A DNA stretch of 64,000 bases, taken from contig NZ_BLAV01000001.1 of NCBI RefSeq assembly GCF_009617875.1, positions 372,001 to 436,000 of the forward strand, in the 5' to 3' direction. The position numbers were made by a program, and so were the translations under genes. The notes beneath the pieces were generated by a model. That model was given only the letters and a program-made list of their open reading frames with translations, made no database searches and was not told where the DNA came from. Positions 35,547 through 45,312 of this stretch are shown here, in pieces; the first letter of the stretch is position 1, and each line of letters begins with the position of its first letter. The DNA is from Prolixibacter sp. NT017. GTDB taxonomy: Bacteria > Bacteroidota > Bacteroidia > Bacteroidales > Prolixibacteraceae.

Positions 35547-37727
35547 ATGAGAAAGCTACTAGTCATCTGTTTTGTTGCGCTTACGGTTCAGCTGTTTGCG
35601 CAAACCCATGATTCGGTTAAAACAACCTTTCAGACTTCACGTGAGTGGATGCCTACGATTGATGTAAGAGCCGATGCTGTTATGGTATATGGCGTTGGAG
35701 GAAATCCTTCCGACAGGTCGAAACGGGTTTCTTTTGAAGAGCGTCTGAAATCGTGGAGAGACCATGGTTATGTTGCTCATTTTATGACGGGTATCGCCTG
35801 GGGCGAATACCAAGACTATTTTACCGGACAGTGGGACGGGAAAATGCACCTGGACGAAGGTCAGGTACAACAGAATGGTGATACCATTTGGCACGGGCAC
35901 ATGGTTCCATATATTGTTCCTTCCGAAAATTATTTGAAGTACCTAAAAGAGAAACATGTCAAAAGAGTAATCGATGCTGGTGTTAAGGCAATTTTCATGG
36001 AGGAACCTGAATTCTGGGCCCGTGCGGGCTACAGTGAAGCGTTTAGGCGGGAATGGAAGGCTTTCTATGGATTCGACTGGAGGCCACAGGACAAATCCCC
36101 GGAAAACACCTACCTGGCAAACAAGTTGAAATATCATTTGTATTACCGCGCGCTGAATGAGGTGTTTACTTATGCAAAAGAGTATGGGAAAAGTAAAGGA
36201 ATGGATGTGAAATGTTACGTCCCGACTCATTCGCTGGTGAATTATTCGCAATGGAAAATTGTTAGTCCGGAAGCCAGTTTGGCTTCTTTGCCTTGTGTGG
36301 ATGGTTACATCGCACAGGTTTGGACTGGTACTTCACGTGAACCCAACTACTTTAACGGAAAAGCAAAAGAGCGGGTATTTGAAACAGCTTTTCTGGAATA
36401 TGGCTCTATGGTATCGATGACCGCCCCCACACATCGCAAGTTGTTTCTTTTAACTGATCCGGTTGAGGATTGGCCCAGAAACTGGCAGGATTACAAACAG
36501 AATTATGAGGCAACATTTACGGCAGAATTGCTGTACCCCACGGTTAATAACTACGAAGTAATGCCTTGGCCGGAAAGAATATATACCCGTCCTTACCGGT
36601 TGGCCGGAAGCGACAAGGAGGTGCTGATCCCGAGGTATTATTCAACACAAATGCAGGTGATGATAAATGCATTAAACAAAATGCCTGTTTCAAATCATGC
36701 CGTTAGCGGTTCTCAGGGAATCTCTATCCTAATGAGCAATTCACTGATGTTCCAGCAGTTTCCGGAACATGATGGCTATCGAGATCCCCGTTTTTCCAAT
36801 TTCTACGGACAAACTTTACCCTTGTTAAAGAGAGGAGTGCCGGTCGGAATATCCCACATGGAAAACCTGTCCTACCCGGAAGCACTTAAAAACACCAAGG
36901 TGCTTATTATGAGTTACTCTAACATGAAACCAATGTCTGGAGAAGGGCATGAATATTTGACGAACTGGGTTCAAAATGGAGGAGTCTTAATTTATTGTGG
37001 TCGGGATGATGATCCGTATCAATCCGTTGAAGAGTGGTGGAATAAGGAGGGGAATAGATACAAAGCGCCGTCTGAAGATTTGTTCGTAAAAATGGGGCTC
37101 AATCCTGATCTGCCTGCTGGTCAATATACTGTGGGGAAAGGGGTGGTGTATGTCATCAGGGAAGACCCTAAAGAATTTGTTCTGAAAAAAGGGGGAGATG
37201 CGTCATTCATCCATATTGTTAAGAATGCGTATGAAAAATCTGCCCATGCAGGTAAATTGGTGTTTAAAAATAGTTTCTACCTGGAACGTGGATCTTATGA
37301 TATTGTCTCTGTGGTGGATGAGGGAGTAGACTCCAAACCTTTTACAATACATGGAGCTTTTATCGACCTATATGATCCCAAGCTACCGGTTTTAAGTGTG
37401 AAAACAGTTCAACCCGGTAGGGAAGCTCTGCTTTTTGATCTCCACCGGGTGAAAAGCAAGAAGAAGCCACAGGTCTTAGCTGCCGCCGCGCGGGTTTATG
37501 ACGAAACGAGGAAAAGGAAACAATACTCGTTTTTAGTGAAAAGTCCACTGAAAACAACCAACAGTATGCGGATTCTTTTACCCAAAAAACCCAGGAAAGT
37601 TCAGGCGCAGGATGCAGGAGGAAATGAGCTTCCGAATGTTCAGACTTCATGGGATAATCAATCCCACACATACTGGATGGGGTTTGAAAACAGCCCCGAC
37701 GGTATTACAGTGAAGATCGAATGGTAA
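35547..37727 (+). CDS. Putative TIM-barrel glycosidase with GH42-trimerisation-like domain, family not assigned
   Basis: A 726-residue secreted protein (signal peptide ending LFAQ, residue 18). The first half looks like a clan GH-A barrel. RVIDAGVKAIFMEEPEFW contains the acidic run E152-E153-P-E155, a likely acid/base position. The second half of the barrel includes VNNYEVMPWPERIYTRPYR. Residues about 390-520 resemble the GATase-like trimerisation domain of GH42 (TKVLIMSYSNMKPMSG, LTNWVQNGGVLIYCGRDDD). A beta domain ends the protein. I do not recognise a named family. Setting between SusC/D and alpha-mannan enzymes suggests it trims mannan side chains (inference). Confidence 0.6.
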   Translation: MRKLLVICFVALTVQLFAQTHDSVKTTFQTSREWMPTIDVRADAVMVYGVGGNPSDRSKRVSFEERLKSWRDHGYVAHFMTGIAWGEYQDYFTGQWDGKMHLDEGQVQQNGDTIWHGHMVPYIVPSENYLKYLKEKHVKRVIDAGVKAIFMEEPEFWARAGYSEAFRREWKAFYGFDWRPQDKSPENTYLANKLKYHLYYRALNEVFTYAKEYGKSKGMDVKCYVPTHSLVNYSQWKIVSPEASLASLPCVDGYIAQVWTGTSREPNYFNGKAKERVFETAFLEYGSMVSMTAPTHRKLFLLTDPVEDWPRNWQDYKQNYEATFTAELLYPTVNNYEVMPWPERIYTRPYRLAGSDKEVLIPRYYSTQMQVMINALNKMPVSNHAVSGSQGISILMSNSLMFQQFPEHDGYRDPRFSNFYGQTLPLLKRGVPVGISHMENLSYPEALKNTKVLIMSYSNMKPMSGEGHEYLTNWVQNGGVLIYCGRDDDPYQSVEEWWNKEGNRYKAPSEDLFVKMGLNPDLPAGQYTVGKGVVYVIREDPKEFVLKKGGDASFIHIVKNAYEKSAHAGKLVFKNSFYLERGSYDIVSVVDEGVDSKPFTIHGAFIDLYDPKLPVLSVKTVQPGREALLFDLHRVKSKKKPQVLAAAARVYDETRKRKQYSFLVKSPLKTTNSMRILLPKKPRKVQAQDAGGNELPNVQTSWDNQSHTYWMGFENSPDGITVKIEW

Positions 37728-38258
37728 ACCTCGTTGATGAATGTAAAATTCAAAAAATATTTTTCAGATTAAATGATAAAACATAACTTTACGGCTAACA
37801 CAACATAGCGTCTCTAATATTCGAAATATTTTCCTGATGAATATTAGAATGGGTTTCGCGGGCCCGGAGATACCGATACTATCGCTTTTAGCAGAAAGAC
37901 TGAATTTAAAGTCGGAATGTTTGCGCTGATAAATTCTTTGATTAGTGTCGTACGCTTGTTGTTAATCCTCTATTGTTCCCCAAAACGAAATTTGATATCT
38001 GACAGACGTGAATCTTCTGCTTCGGCTTTTGAGGTTGTCATCTGAATGAGAAATGGTTCTTAGTGCTCCACGCAGCATCTGAATGATATTGTGCTCAGAT
38101 TAACTATGATTGTCGGTTTTTCCGATAAGGAGAAACGTAGGATGCTTTAATACTTAAGGTGTTGCAGTAGAGAAAAACGAGGAGATGATTTTTCTGAAGA
38201 TGGCATTGTAGATATAGAAATGTGAAGAATTAGAGACTTAATACGTAAACCAAACAAA
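37728..38258. other. 531-bp gap with a 9-bp hairpin, no gene seen
   Basis: No convincing frame on either strand. The inverted repeat ctaatattc (37814-37822) / gaatattag (37839-37847) could end the upstream transcript, although no T tract follows. The rest is AT-rich. Its length suggests the next gene has its own promoter, but I found no clear TAnnTTTG element. Confidence 0.5.
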
Positions 38259-40772
38259 ATGATGAGAACACTGAATTTGTACCTGTTCACAGGAATACTG
38301 TTTCTTCTTTTTTCCTGTACGCAGTCGCATGTAAAGCGAAGTGAGACCGATGCTGTTTCCTTCCGTGCTCCGGCATACCCGCTGATTACTGTTGATCCTT
38401 ATACCAGTGCATGGAGTGAAACAGACACCTTGTTTAATAGTCCTGTGAAACATTGGACGGGGAAGATACATTCACTGATTGGCGCTATTCGGGTCGATGG
38501 GAAAGTTTATCGTTTTATGGGCAGGGAAAATATCCCGTTGAAAACGCTGGTTCCTATGGCTAACGAAGAAGCCTGGAAAGGAAGATACACCACCAAAACA
38601 CCCGAAAAAAACTGGGAGACATCCGGTTTTAACGACCACAGCTGGGAAAGGGGGAAAGCTGCTTTTGGTACCTCCGGAATGAAAGCCATTGGCACCGAAT
38701 GGAACACCAAAGAAATCTGGGTAAGACGCGAGTTCTCCACTCCAAAAACGGCAGCAGATGCAAACCTCTATTTGATTTATTCACACGATGATGATTTTCA
38801 ACTTTACCTGAACGGAAAAGAAATCGTCAATACGGGGCATTCGGCAAAAAATGATGTCGTGTTAAAAATAGATCCGAAACTGTTGAATAAGGACGGTAAA
38901 AATATCCTGGCCGGACATTGTACGAATACCGGCGGACTGGCTTATGTCGATTTCGGGCTCTACACCGATGGTGACCAAAAAGAAGTTTTTGCCGGGACCG
39001 CAACACAAAACAGTGTTTCGCTTTCCGCGACACAAACGCACTACAGCTTCACTGCCGGCCCGGTTAATCTGGATATTCAGTTTGTAGCACCGCTTTTACC
39101 AAACGACCTGGATCTGCTTTCACGCCCGATCGACTATATCAACTACCAGGTGACTTCGAACGATAGAGCCAAACATAATGTTCAGCTTTACTTTGAAATT
39201 ACGCCGCAGTGGGCAGTGAATGATGTAAGTCAGGAAGTTCAGGTCAGCAAAGGTGAAACCGGTAACATTGAATATGTAAAAGCCGGAACCACTGAACAGC
39301 CGATCCTGGAAAAGAAAGGCGATAATGTGCGCATCGATTGGGGCTATGTCTATCTGGCTGCCGGTAAAAGTGAGAACAGCTCTGTTGCACTTGGAAACTA
39401 TTTTGATACCAAAACAGCTTTTGCCGAAAACGGGAAAGTGCCTTCCGGACCAAACGAACTAACAGCAAAAATGACCCGGTCGATGCCGGCCATGGCTTGT
39501 GTGGAAAACCTGGGGCAGGTTTCCCAAAAAACTTCGGATGGTTATGTAATGATCGGTTATAACGATATCGAATCAATCCAGTATTTTGGTACTAATCTGA
39601 AGGCCTGGTGGACGCACAAGGGGACAATCACTTTCGACGATGCTTTGCAGTCTGCCGAAAAAGAACACGACTCAGTGATTGAACGTTGTGAGCAGTTTGA
39701 TAATAAGCTTAGGAAGGAAACTCTTGCTGCCGGCGGAAAGAAATATGCTGATTTGTGCGTATTGGCTTACCGGCAGTCGATTGCTGCTCACAAACTGGTG
39801 AAAGATCCGAATGGAAACATTCTTTTCCTGTCGAAAGAGAATTTCAGTAACGGTTCGATCGGGACGGTTGACGTCACTTACCCCTCTGCTCCCTTGTTCC
39901 TGTATTATAATCCGGAATTGTTGAAGGGCATGCTGAACCCGATATTCTATTATTCGGAAAGCGGTAAATGGACCAAACCGTTTGCGGCACACGATGTGGG
40001 TACTTATCCGAAAGCCAACGGACAGACTTATGGAGGAGATATGCCGGTGGAAGAATGTGGCAACATGATTATCCTGACAACAGCCATTGCCAGGATGGAA
40101 GGGAATGCCGGTTATGCTGCTAAGCACTGGAAAGTGCTGACGATCTGGGCTAATTATCTGCTTGCAAACGGACTGGATCCGGAAAACCAGTTATGTACCG
40201 ACGATTTTGCCGGACATTTTGCGCACAACACGAACCTGTCGATTAAAGCCATCATGGGAATAGAAGGATACGGTAAACTGGCTGAGATGCTGGGCAAGAC
40301 CGATATTGCCCAAAAGTACACATCAGCTGCTAAAGAGATGGCCCAAAGATGGCAAACGATGGCTAATGATGGCGACCATTACCGGCTGACGTTTGACAAG
40401 CCCGGAACCTGGAGTCAGAAATATAATTTAGTATGGGACAAGTTGCTCGAGTTTAATATTTTCCCAAGGGAAGTAGCGAAGAAGGAAATTGCCTACTACC
40501 TGACCAAACAGAACCAGTACGGTTTGCCGCTTGACAACCGGAAAACCTATACCAAAGCCGACTGGATTGTCTGGACAGCAACACTGGCTGATAACCAGGC
40601 CGATTTTGAACAATTCATAGACCGCCTGCACCGCTTCGTGACGGAAACTCCCGACCGGGTTCCGATGACCGACTGGTACGAAACGACCAATGCCAAACAG
40701 GTAGGCTTTCAGGCACGTTCGGTTGTGGGCGGGTATTTTATTAAAATGCTGGAAAAAGAACCACCAAAGTAA
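38259..40772 (+). CDS. Glutaminase-A-like (DUF4964/DUF5127/DUF4965) putative glycan-active enzyme, copy 2
   Basis: An 837-residue paralogue of the protein at 8178, identical in length and domain order. The same jelly-roll insertion is at about 100-235 and the same DUF4965 barrel motifs occur (SKENFSNGSIGTVD, KANGQTYGGDMPVEE). It differs at the N-terminus, where copy 2 has a lipobox (FLLFSC, Cys 20) instead of a type I signal, so the two copies probably sit in different places. A strong terminator follows. The reaction is unknown; a copy in a mannan-type locus and another in an arabinan-type locus suggests activity on a residue common to both glycans, or a general role. Confidence 0.85.
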   Translation: MMRTLNLYLFTGILFLLFSCTQSHVKRSETDAVSFRAPAYPLITVDPYTSAWSETDTLFNSPVKHWTGKIHSLIGAIRVDGKVYRFMGRENIPLKTLVPMANEEAWKGRYTTKTPEKNWETSGFNDHSWERGKAAFGTSGMKAIGTEWNTKEIWVRREFSTPKTAADANLYLIYSHDDDFQLYLNGKEIVNTGHSAKNDVVLKIDPKLLNKDGKNILAGHCTNTGGLAYVDFGLYTDGDQKEVFAGTATQNSVSLSATQTHYSFTAGPVNLDIQFVAPLLPNDLDLLSRPIDYINYQVTSNDRAKHNVQLYFEITPQWAVNDVSQEVQVSKGETGNIEYVKAGTTEQPILEKKGDNVRIDWGYVYLAAGKSENSSVALGNYFDTKTAFAENGKVPSGPNELTAKMTRSMPAMACVENLGQVSQKTSDGYVMIGYNDIESIQYFGTNLKAWWTHKGTITFDDALQSAEKEHDSVIERCEQFDNKLRKETLAAGGKKYADLCVLAYRQSIAAHKLVKDPNGNILFLSKENFSNGSIGTVDVTYPSAPLFLYYNPELLKGMLNPIFYYSESGKWTKPFAAHDVGTYPKANGQTYGGDMPVEECGNMIILTTAIARMEGNAGYAAKHWKVLTIWANYLLANGLDPENQLCTDDFAGHFAHNTNLSIKAIMGIEGYGKLAEMLGKTDIAQKYTSAAKEMAQRWQTMANDGDHYRLTFDKPGTWSQKYNLVWDKLLEFNIFPREVAKKEIAYYLTKQNQYGLPLDNRKTYTKADWIVWTATLADNQADFEQFIDRLHRFVTETPDRVPMTDWYETTNAKQVGFQARSVVGGYFIKMLEKEPPK

Positions 40773-40843
40773 TCTATCGCATAGATTTTGCGAAATATCT
40801 AATATCCTATATCCTAATTAAAATCAGAGAGTAAACCAAACAT

Positions 40844-40875
40844 CCCCGCCGGAAATGGCAGTCCGGCGGGGCTTT
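40844..40875 (+). terminator. Strong intrinsic terminator after the second glutaminase-A-like gene
   Basis: Perfect inverted repeat ccccgccgga (40844-40853) / tccggcgggg (40862-40871) with an 8-nt loop, followed by cttt. It isolates the glutaminase-A-like gene from the GH38-ROK-MFS unit. Confidence 0.88.
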
Positions 40876-40911
40876 ACTCCTGTTTAAAATCAATCAAAAA
40901 TTAACGAACTA

Positions 40912-43900
40912 ATGAAAATCAGGTTAAGTATGTTTTTGGCGGGAGTTCTGTTTTCCGTCTTTGGCTATGCCCAGCCTCTGCAAAGAAGGGCACCATATGA
41001 CATTAATAAGGACAAAGTGTTGTATACCATTGGTTATGCACATCTGGATACTGAATGGAACTGGGATTATCCGGAGACCATTAATGAATATATCCGAAAT
41101 ATAATGACGGAAAATTTTCATCTGTTTGAGCGGTACCCGGATTATGTTTTCAATTTTACAGGCTCCCGGCGCTACGAAATGATGAAGGAGTATTATCCTA
41201 AGCTTTATGAAAAGGTTCGGAGCTACATTCACCAGGGGCGTTGGTATGTTTCGGGTTCGTCGGTAGATGAAGGTGAGGTAAATATCTCTTCTTCCGAATC
41301 ACTGATTCGGCAGGTACTATACGGGAATAACTACTTCCGTAAAGAGTTTGGAGAGGAGAGTGTAGACTATATGTTGCCTGACTGTTTTGGATTTGTGGCT
41401 AATCTACCCAGCGTTTTGCATCACTGTGGTTTACTTGGTTTTTCAACACAAAAATTGACCTGGCACTCAGCAGCCGGTATTCCTTTTAACGTGGGTGTCT
41501 GGAACGGTCCTGATGACAAAGGGGTTGTTGCAGCGTTAAACGCTACCAGCTACAATGGTCACGTTGTTTCGCGGCTGGATCGGGACAGCAGTTGGAATGC
41601 CCGGTTGAACAAGGATAAAGAAGATTACGATATTTCGTTTGATTATCGCTATTACGGTGTAGGAGATCAAGGAGGAGCCCCGAGGGAGCGTGATGTGAAA
41701 AATGCCGTTGGCAGCTTGAACCAAACCGACAGTAAACTTCAGGTAGTGCTGACCTCTTCAGACCAGATGTACAAAGATATTACTCCTGAAATCCGAAGGA
41801 AATTACCCCGTTACAAGGGAGATCTCTTATTGACAGAACACAGTTCAGGGTCGTTAACCTCTCAGGCCTATGTGAAACGGATGAACCGAAAAAATGAGGT
41901 ACTCGCCAGGGCTGCTGAGCCTTTGGCAGCAGTGGCAGATCATGCTCGTTTAGCCCATTATCCTTTCAGAAAACTAAATGCCTCATGGGAATTAGTGTTG
42001 GGAAGTCAGTTTCACGATATTCTTCCCGGAACCTCCATCCCAAAAGCTTACGAATACGCCTGGAACGATGAATTTATTGCTGCTAATGGTTTTGCAAGCG
42101 TATTAAAAAATTCGATTGAAGAACTGAGCAACCGAATGAATACGGAAGTGAAAGGTCGTTCGGTCGTTGTATACAATCCGGTTGCCCACAGCCGGGAAGA
42201 TGTTGTTATGGCTAGTTTGACCTACGAAAAGATGCCGGCAAATGTGCAGGTATTCGATCGAAGAGGAAAAGCAGTTCCTACACAGATAGAGAGTCGGGAA
42301 GGGCATGTAATGAAGATTTTGTTTCTGGCAAAAGTTCCTTCGGTAGGATTGGCTGTTTTCGATATTCGGGAAGCTAAAAAAACGGAGAATGTTTCTCACA
42401 AGCTGAAGGCAACTGAGCGCACGCTGGAAAATGCGTATTACAAGGTAACGCTGGGAGATAATGGCGATGTCGCTAGTATTTTTGACAAAAAAGCCCGGAA
42501 AGAGTTGTTGGCATCTCCAGCCCGTTTGGAGTTCCTGCACGAAGCTCCTGCCGAATGGCCTTCCTGGAATATGGACTGGAAAGATCGGCAGAAATCACCG
42601 GTAGGCTATATGGATAAATCCGCGACTGTGAGAGTTGTTGAGAACGGACCTGTTCGTGTGGCTGTTGAAGTGACCCGTAAAGGACGTAATTCTTCCATCA
42701 GCCAGGTTATTAGTCTTTCTTCAGGAGAAGCGGGAAAGCGTGTGGAGGTCTCGAATACAGCTGACTGGCAATCGAAGGGAGTGAGCCTAAAAGCTGCTTT
42801 CCCTTTAACGGTCAGTAATCCGGAAGCTACCTACAACCTTGGGTTGGGAACGATTATGAGGGGTAATAACGATCACCTGAAATATGAAGTCCCGTCTAAG
42901 AAATGGTTTGACCTGACTGATAAAAGTGGCGATTATGGTGTAACAATACTGGAAGATTGTAAATATGGCTCAGACAAGCCTTCGGATAACACCCTTCGTT
43001 TAACCCTGCTGTTCACTCCGGAGGTCAATTCCCGGTGGAATTGGTGCCGTTATCAGGATACTCAGGATTGGGGAGTGCAGAAGTTTCGTTATGGTCTTTA
43101 CGGACACAAAGGTGGCTGGCAACAAGGTCAGTCCGCCTGGCAGGGGAAATACTTTAATCAACCTCTGATGGCTTTTGAAGTACCCAGGCATAATGGGGCA
43201 TGGAGCAAATATGTATCATTTCTTTCTTTGAGCACTCCGCAAGCCGGGGTTATGGCTTTTAAAAAGATGGAACACGGCGATTACTACCTGATTCGGTTGA
43301 ATGAATTATCTGGTAAGGAGATGAAAAACGCTCAGGTTTTATTTCATGGAAAAATTGCGGATGCTTATGAGGTGGACGGTCAGGAACGCAAAGTTGGTCC
43401 GGCTACGTTTTCAGGGAATCGGTTGGATTTTTCTTTGACTCACGATGCGGTTCGGAGTTACGCAGTCAAATTGGTGTCGGATGGTATGTCTGGTTCAGTC
43501 AGACAGGTTCAACTAGAGCTGCCTTATAACCAGGATGTGATGAGTTTTGATGATAACCGGGACGATGGCAATTTTGCCTGGAGATCAAGTCTGCCAGCAG
43601 AAATGGTTCCTGGCGTTATCAATAGTAAAGGAATTCAGTTTCGTACAGCGAGTAAAGATGATGGCATGAATAACGCTGTTAGTTGTAAAGGTCAAGAAAT
43701 CAAACTCCCGGGGGGACAGTTTGACCGAGTTTGTATACTTGCTGCAGCAACACAGGATACACGTGGAAATTTCATGGTTGGAGGTGAAGTTCATTCGCTG
43801 AATATTCAGGGATGGTCTGGTTACATAGGCCAGTTTTATCATCGAAACTTTGCCGACGATGGACACACGGTTAAATCGATAGACGGCCCGTACGTGAAGC

Positions 43901-44151
43901 GAGATGATATCGCGTGGTTTGCTTCACATCGTCATCAGGCTTATCCGTCAAAGAATCTCGCCTACCAATACTGTTATCTGTATCAATACGAATTAAAGGT
44001 ACCTGCTGGCATCCGGAGTATCAAGTTACCAAATAATGATAAAATCAAGGTGCTGGCAATAACAGCAGTTGATGGTTCAGGAGGTACAGCAAAACCATTA
44101 CATCCTTTATATGATGATTTTCACGACGCAAGAGCCGTGACAATTCGCTAG
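40912..44151 (+). CDS. GH38 alpha-mannosidase
   Basis: Retaining exo-alpha-mannosidase of 1079 residues with a signal peptide ending FGYAQ (about residue 21), so periplasmic. The N-terminal GH38 domain (about 36-310) shows the zinc-site motif GYAHLDTEWNWDY (H44, D46). The nucleophile is D157 in YMLPDCFGFVAN. Further zinc and substrate residues lie in HSSGSLTSQAYVKR and SQFHDILPGTSIPKAYEY. Large beta-sandwich domains follow (about 400-860), and an extra C-terminal beta region (about 860-1079) makes it longer than many bacterial GH38 enzymes. It releases mannose for the kinase and transporter genes that follow. Confidence 0.93.
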   Translation: MKIRLSMFLAGVLFSVFGYAQPLQRRAPYDINKDKVLYTIGYAHLDTEWNWDYPETINEYIRNIMTENFHLFERYPDYVFNFTGSRRYEMMKEYYPKLYEKVRSYIHQGRWYVSGSSVDEGEVNISSSESLIRQVLYGNNYFRKEFGEESVDYMLPDCFGFVANLPSVLHHCGLLGFSTQKLTWHSAAGIPFNVGVWNGPDDKGVVAALNATSYNGHVVSRLDRDSSWNARLNKDKEDYDISFDYRYYGVGDQGGAPRERDVKNAVGSLNQTDSKLQVVLTSSDQMYKDITPEIRRKLPRYKGDLLLTEHSSGSLTSQAYVKRMNRKNEVLARAAEPLAAVADHARLAHYPFRKLNASWELVLGSQFHDILPGTSIPKAYEYAWNDEFIAANGFASVLKNSIEELSNRMNTEVKGRSVVVYNPVAHSREDVVMASLTYEKMPANVQVFDRRGKAVPTQIESREGHVMKILFLAKVPSVGLAVFDIREAKKTENVSHKLKATERTLENAYYKVTLGDNGDVASIFDKKARKELLASPARLEFLHEAPAEWPSWNMDWKDRQKSPVGYMDKSATVRVVENGPVRVAVEVTRKGRNSSISQVISLSSGEAGKRVEVSNTADWQSKGVSLKAAFPLTVSNPEATYNLGLGTIMRGNNDHLKYEVPSKKWFDLTDKSGDYGVTILEDCKYGSDKPSDNTLRLTLLFTPEVNSRWNWCRYQDTQDWGVQKFRYGLYGHKGGWQQGQSAWQGKYFNQPLMAFEVPRHNGAWSKYVSFLSLSTPQAGVMAFKKMEHGDYYLIRLNELSGKEMKNAQVLFHGKIADAYEVDGQERKVGPATFSGNRLDFSLTHDAVRSYAVKLVSDGMSGSVRQVQLELPYNQDVMSFDDNRDDGNFAWRSSLPAEMVPGVINSKGIQFRTASKDDGMNNAVSCKGQEIKLPGGQFDRVCILAAATQDTRGNFMVGGEVHSLNIQGWSGYIGQFYHRNFADDGHTVKSIDGPYVKRDDIAWFASHRHQAYPSKNLAYQYCYLYQYELKVPAGIRSIKLPNNDKIKVLAITAVDGSGGTAKPLHPLYDDFHDARAVTIR

Positions 44152-44344
44152 GGTATAACCGTTGAAATGAACCTGAATTCCGGGTATGAGGTGAAGTAGA
44201 AATATTCTTTTTGACTTTGTATCCGGAATTGAGGTCCAGGGTACATTATGTCTCAGACCAATCAGGTTTTTAGTTTCCCGGAACTTCAAGCGAATATCGA
44301 TTCTGATAAAAGCATAAAGCACGTAAAAAAGAATTTAGAATACT

Positions 44345-45280
44345 ATGAAAAGATATGCTATTGGCGCTGATATTGGTGGCAGCCATATCAGTTGCGCCCT
44401 GGTAGACATGGTTAAAGGGTGTATTGTTGAATCAAGTCGGGCGGAACGGAAGATCGATAATCAGTCTTCAGCCAATAATATTCTGAATGGGTGGGAAGAA
44501 GCCTTGAAACAGGCTATTACCGGGGTTGATCCGGACAGCTTGTCTGGAATTGGTTTTGCCATGCCTGGTCCGTTTGCTTATGACAAAGGGATTGCCCTAT
44601 TCGAAAAAGTAGCCAAGTTTGAAAGTCTTTATGGGGTTAATGTACAACAGGAACTAGCTACCCGTTTGGAATTGTCGACAGAAGCTTCCCTGCGGTTTAT
44701 GAATGATGCCTCTGCATTTGCGGTAGGCGAAGCCTGGCAGGGGCAAGCCATGGGAACGACGAAAAGTGTTTCGATCACGCTTGGAACTGGTTTTGGCTCG
44801 GCCTTCGTATTGGACGGTGTTCCGGTCGTGGAAGGTGATGGAGTTCCGGAGATGGGCTGTGTATGGCATCTTCCCTTCATGGAAGGTATTGCCGATGATT
44901 ACTTTTCTACCCGTTGGTTCGTTGCCCGTTGGGCTGATATCTCCGGGGAAATAATTGCTGGTGTGAAAGACGTCGCAGAGCAGGCAATTCTTGGACAGCT
45001 CGAAGCGAGAGAGCTGTTTATGGAGTTTGGTTCCAATCTGGGTGTTTTTTTAGGACCATGGCTGAAAGATTTTGAAGCCGAAACCCTGGTTATTGGTGGT
45101 AATGTCATGGGAGCCTGGTCACTCTTTGGACCGGCCTTTAAAGCAGAACTATCGTCACTTAAGGTCGAAACCCGTGTAGTCTCTTCAGGACTTAGGGAAG
45201 ATGCAGCTATTATCGGGAGTGCTCGCATGCTTGATTCAGTCTATTGGCGGCACATTGAGCCGGTACTATCAAAAATGTGA
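44345..45280 (+). CDS. ROK-family sugar kinase, probable hexokinase/mannokinase, zinc motif absent
   Basis: Cytoplasmic ATP-dependent sugar kinase of 311 residues. ATP-binding motif ADIGGSHI begins at residue 8, the catalytic Asp is D121 in RFMNDASAF, and a second ATP motif is ITLGTGFGSAFVLDG. TLVIGGNVMGAW is the C-terminal glycine motif. The usual ROK zinc cluster (CxCGxxGCxE) is not present; the region reads EMGCVWHLPFMEG instead. Linkage to GH38 and a sugar transporter suggests mannose as substrate (inference). Its stop overlaps a GTG start of the next frame, though a later ATG is the better start there. Confidence 0.85.
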   Translation: MKRYAIGADIGGSHISCALVDMVKGCIVESSRAERKIDNQSSANNILNGWEEALKQAITGVDPDSLSGIGFAMPGPFAYDKGIALFEKVAKFESLYGVNVQQELATRLELSTEASLRFMNDASAFAVGEAWQGQAMGTTKSVSITLGTGFGSAFVLDGVPVVEGDGVPEMGCVWHLPFMEGIADDYFSTRWFVARWADISGEIIAGVKDVAEQAILGQLEARELFMEFGSNLGVFLGPWLKDFEAETLVIGGNVMGAWSLFGPAFKAELSSLKVETRVVSSGLREDAAIIGSARMLDSVYWRHIEPVLSKM

Positions 45281-45312
45281 ATTCTCGGATCATCTACTTA
45301 ATAAAACGACAA

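Noticed and set aside
44171..44235. Inverted repeat acctgaattccgg / ccggaattgaggt between GH38 and the ROK kinase
   Set aside because: Loop is about 39 nt and no T tract follows, so I do not call it a terminator; it remains a possible mRNA structure.
45277..45312. GTG start of the MFS transporter overlapping the ROK stop
   Set aside because: The extra 12 residues add nothing family-like, and ATG 45313 gives a normal N-terminus just before the first membrane span.
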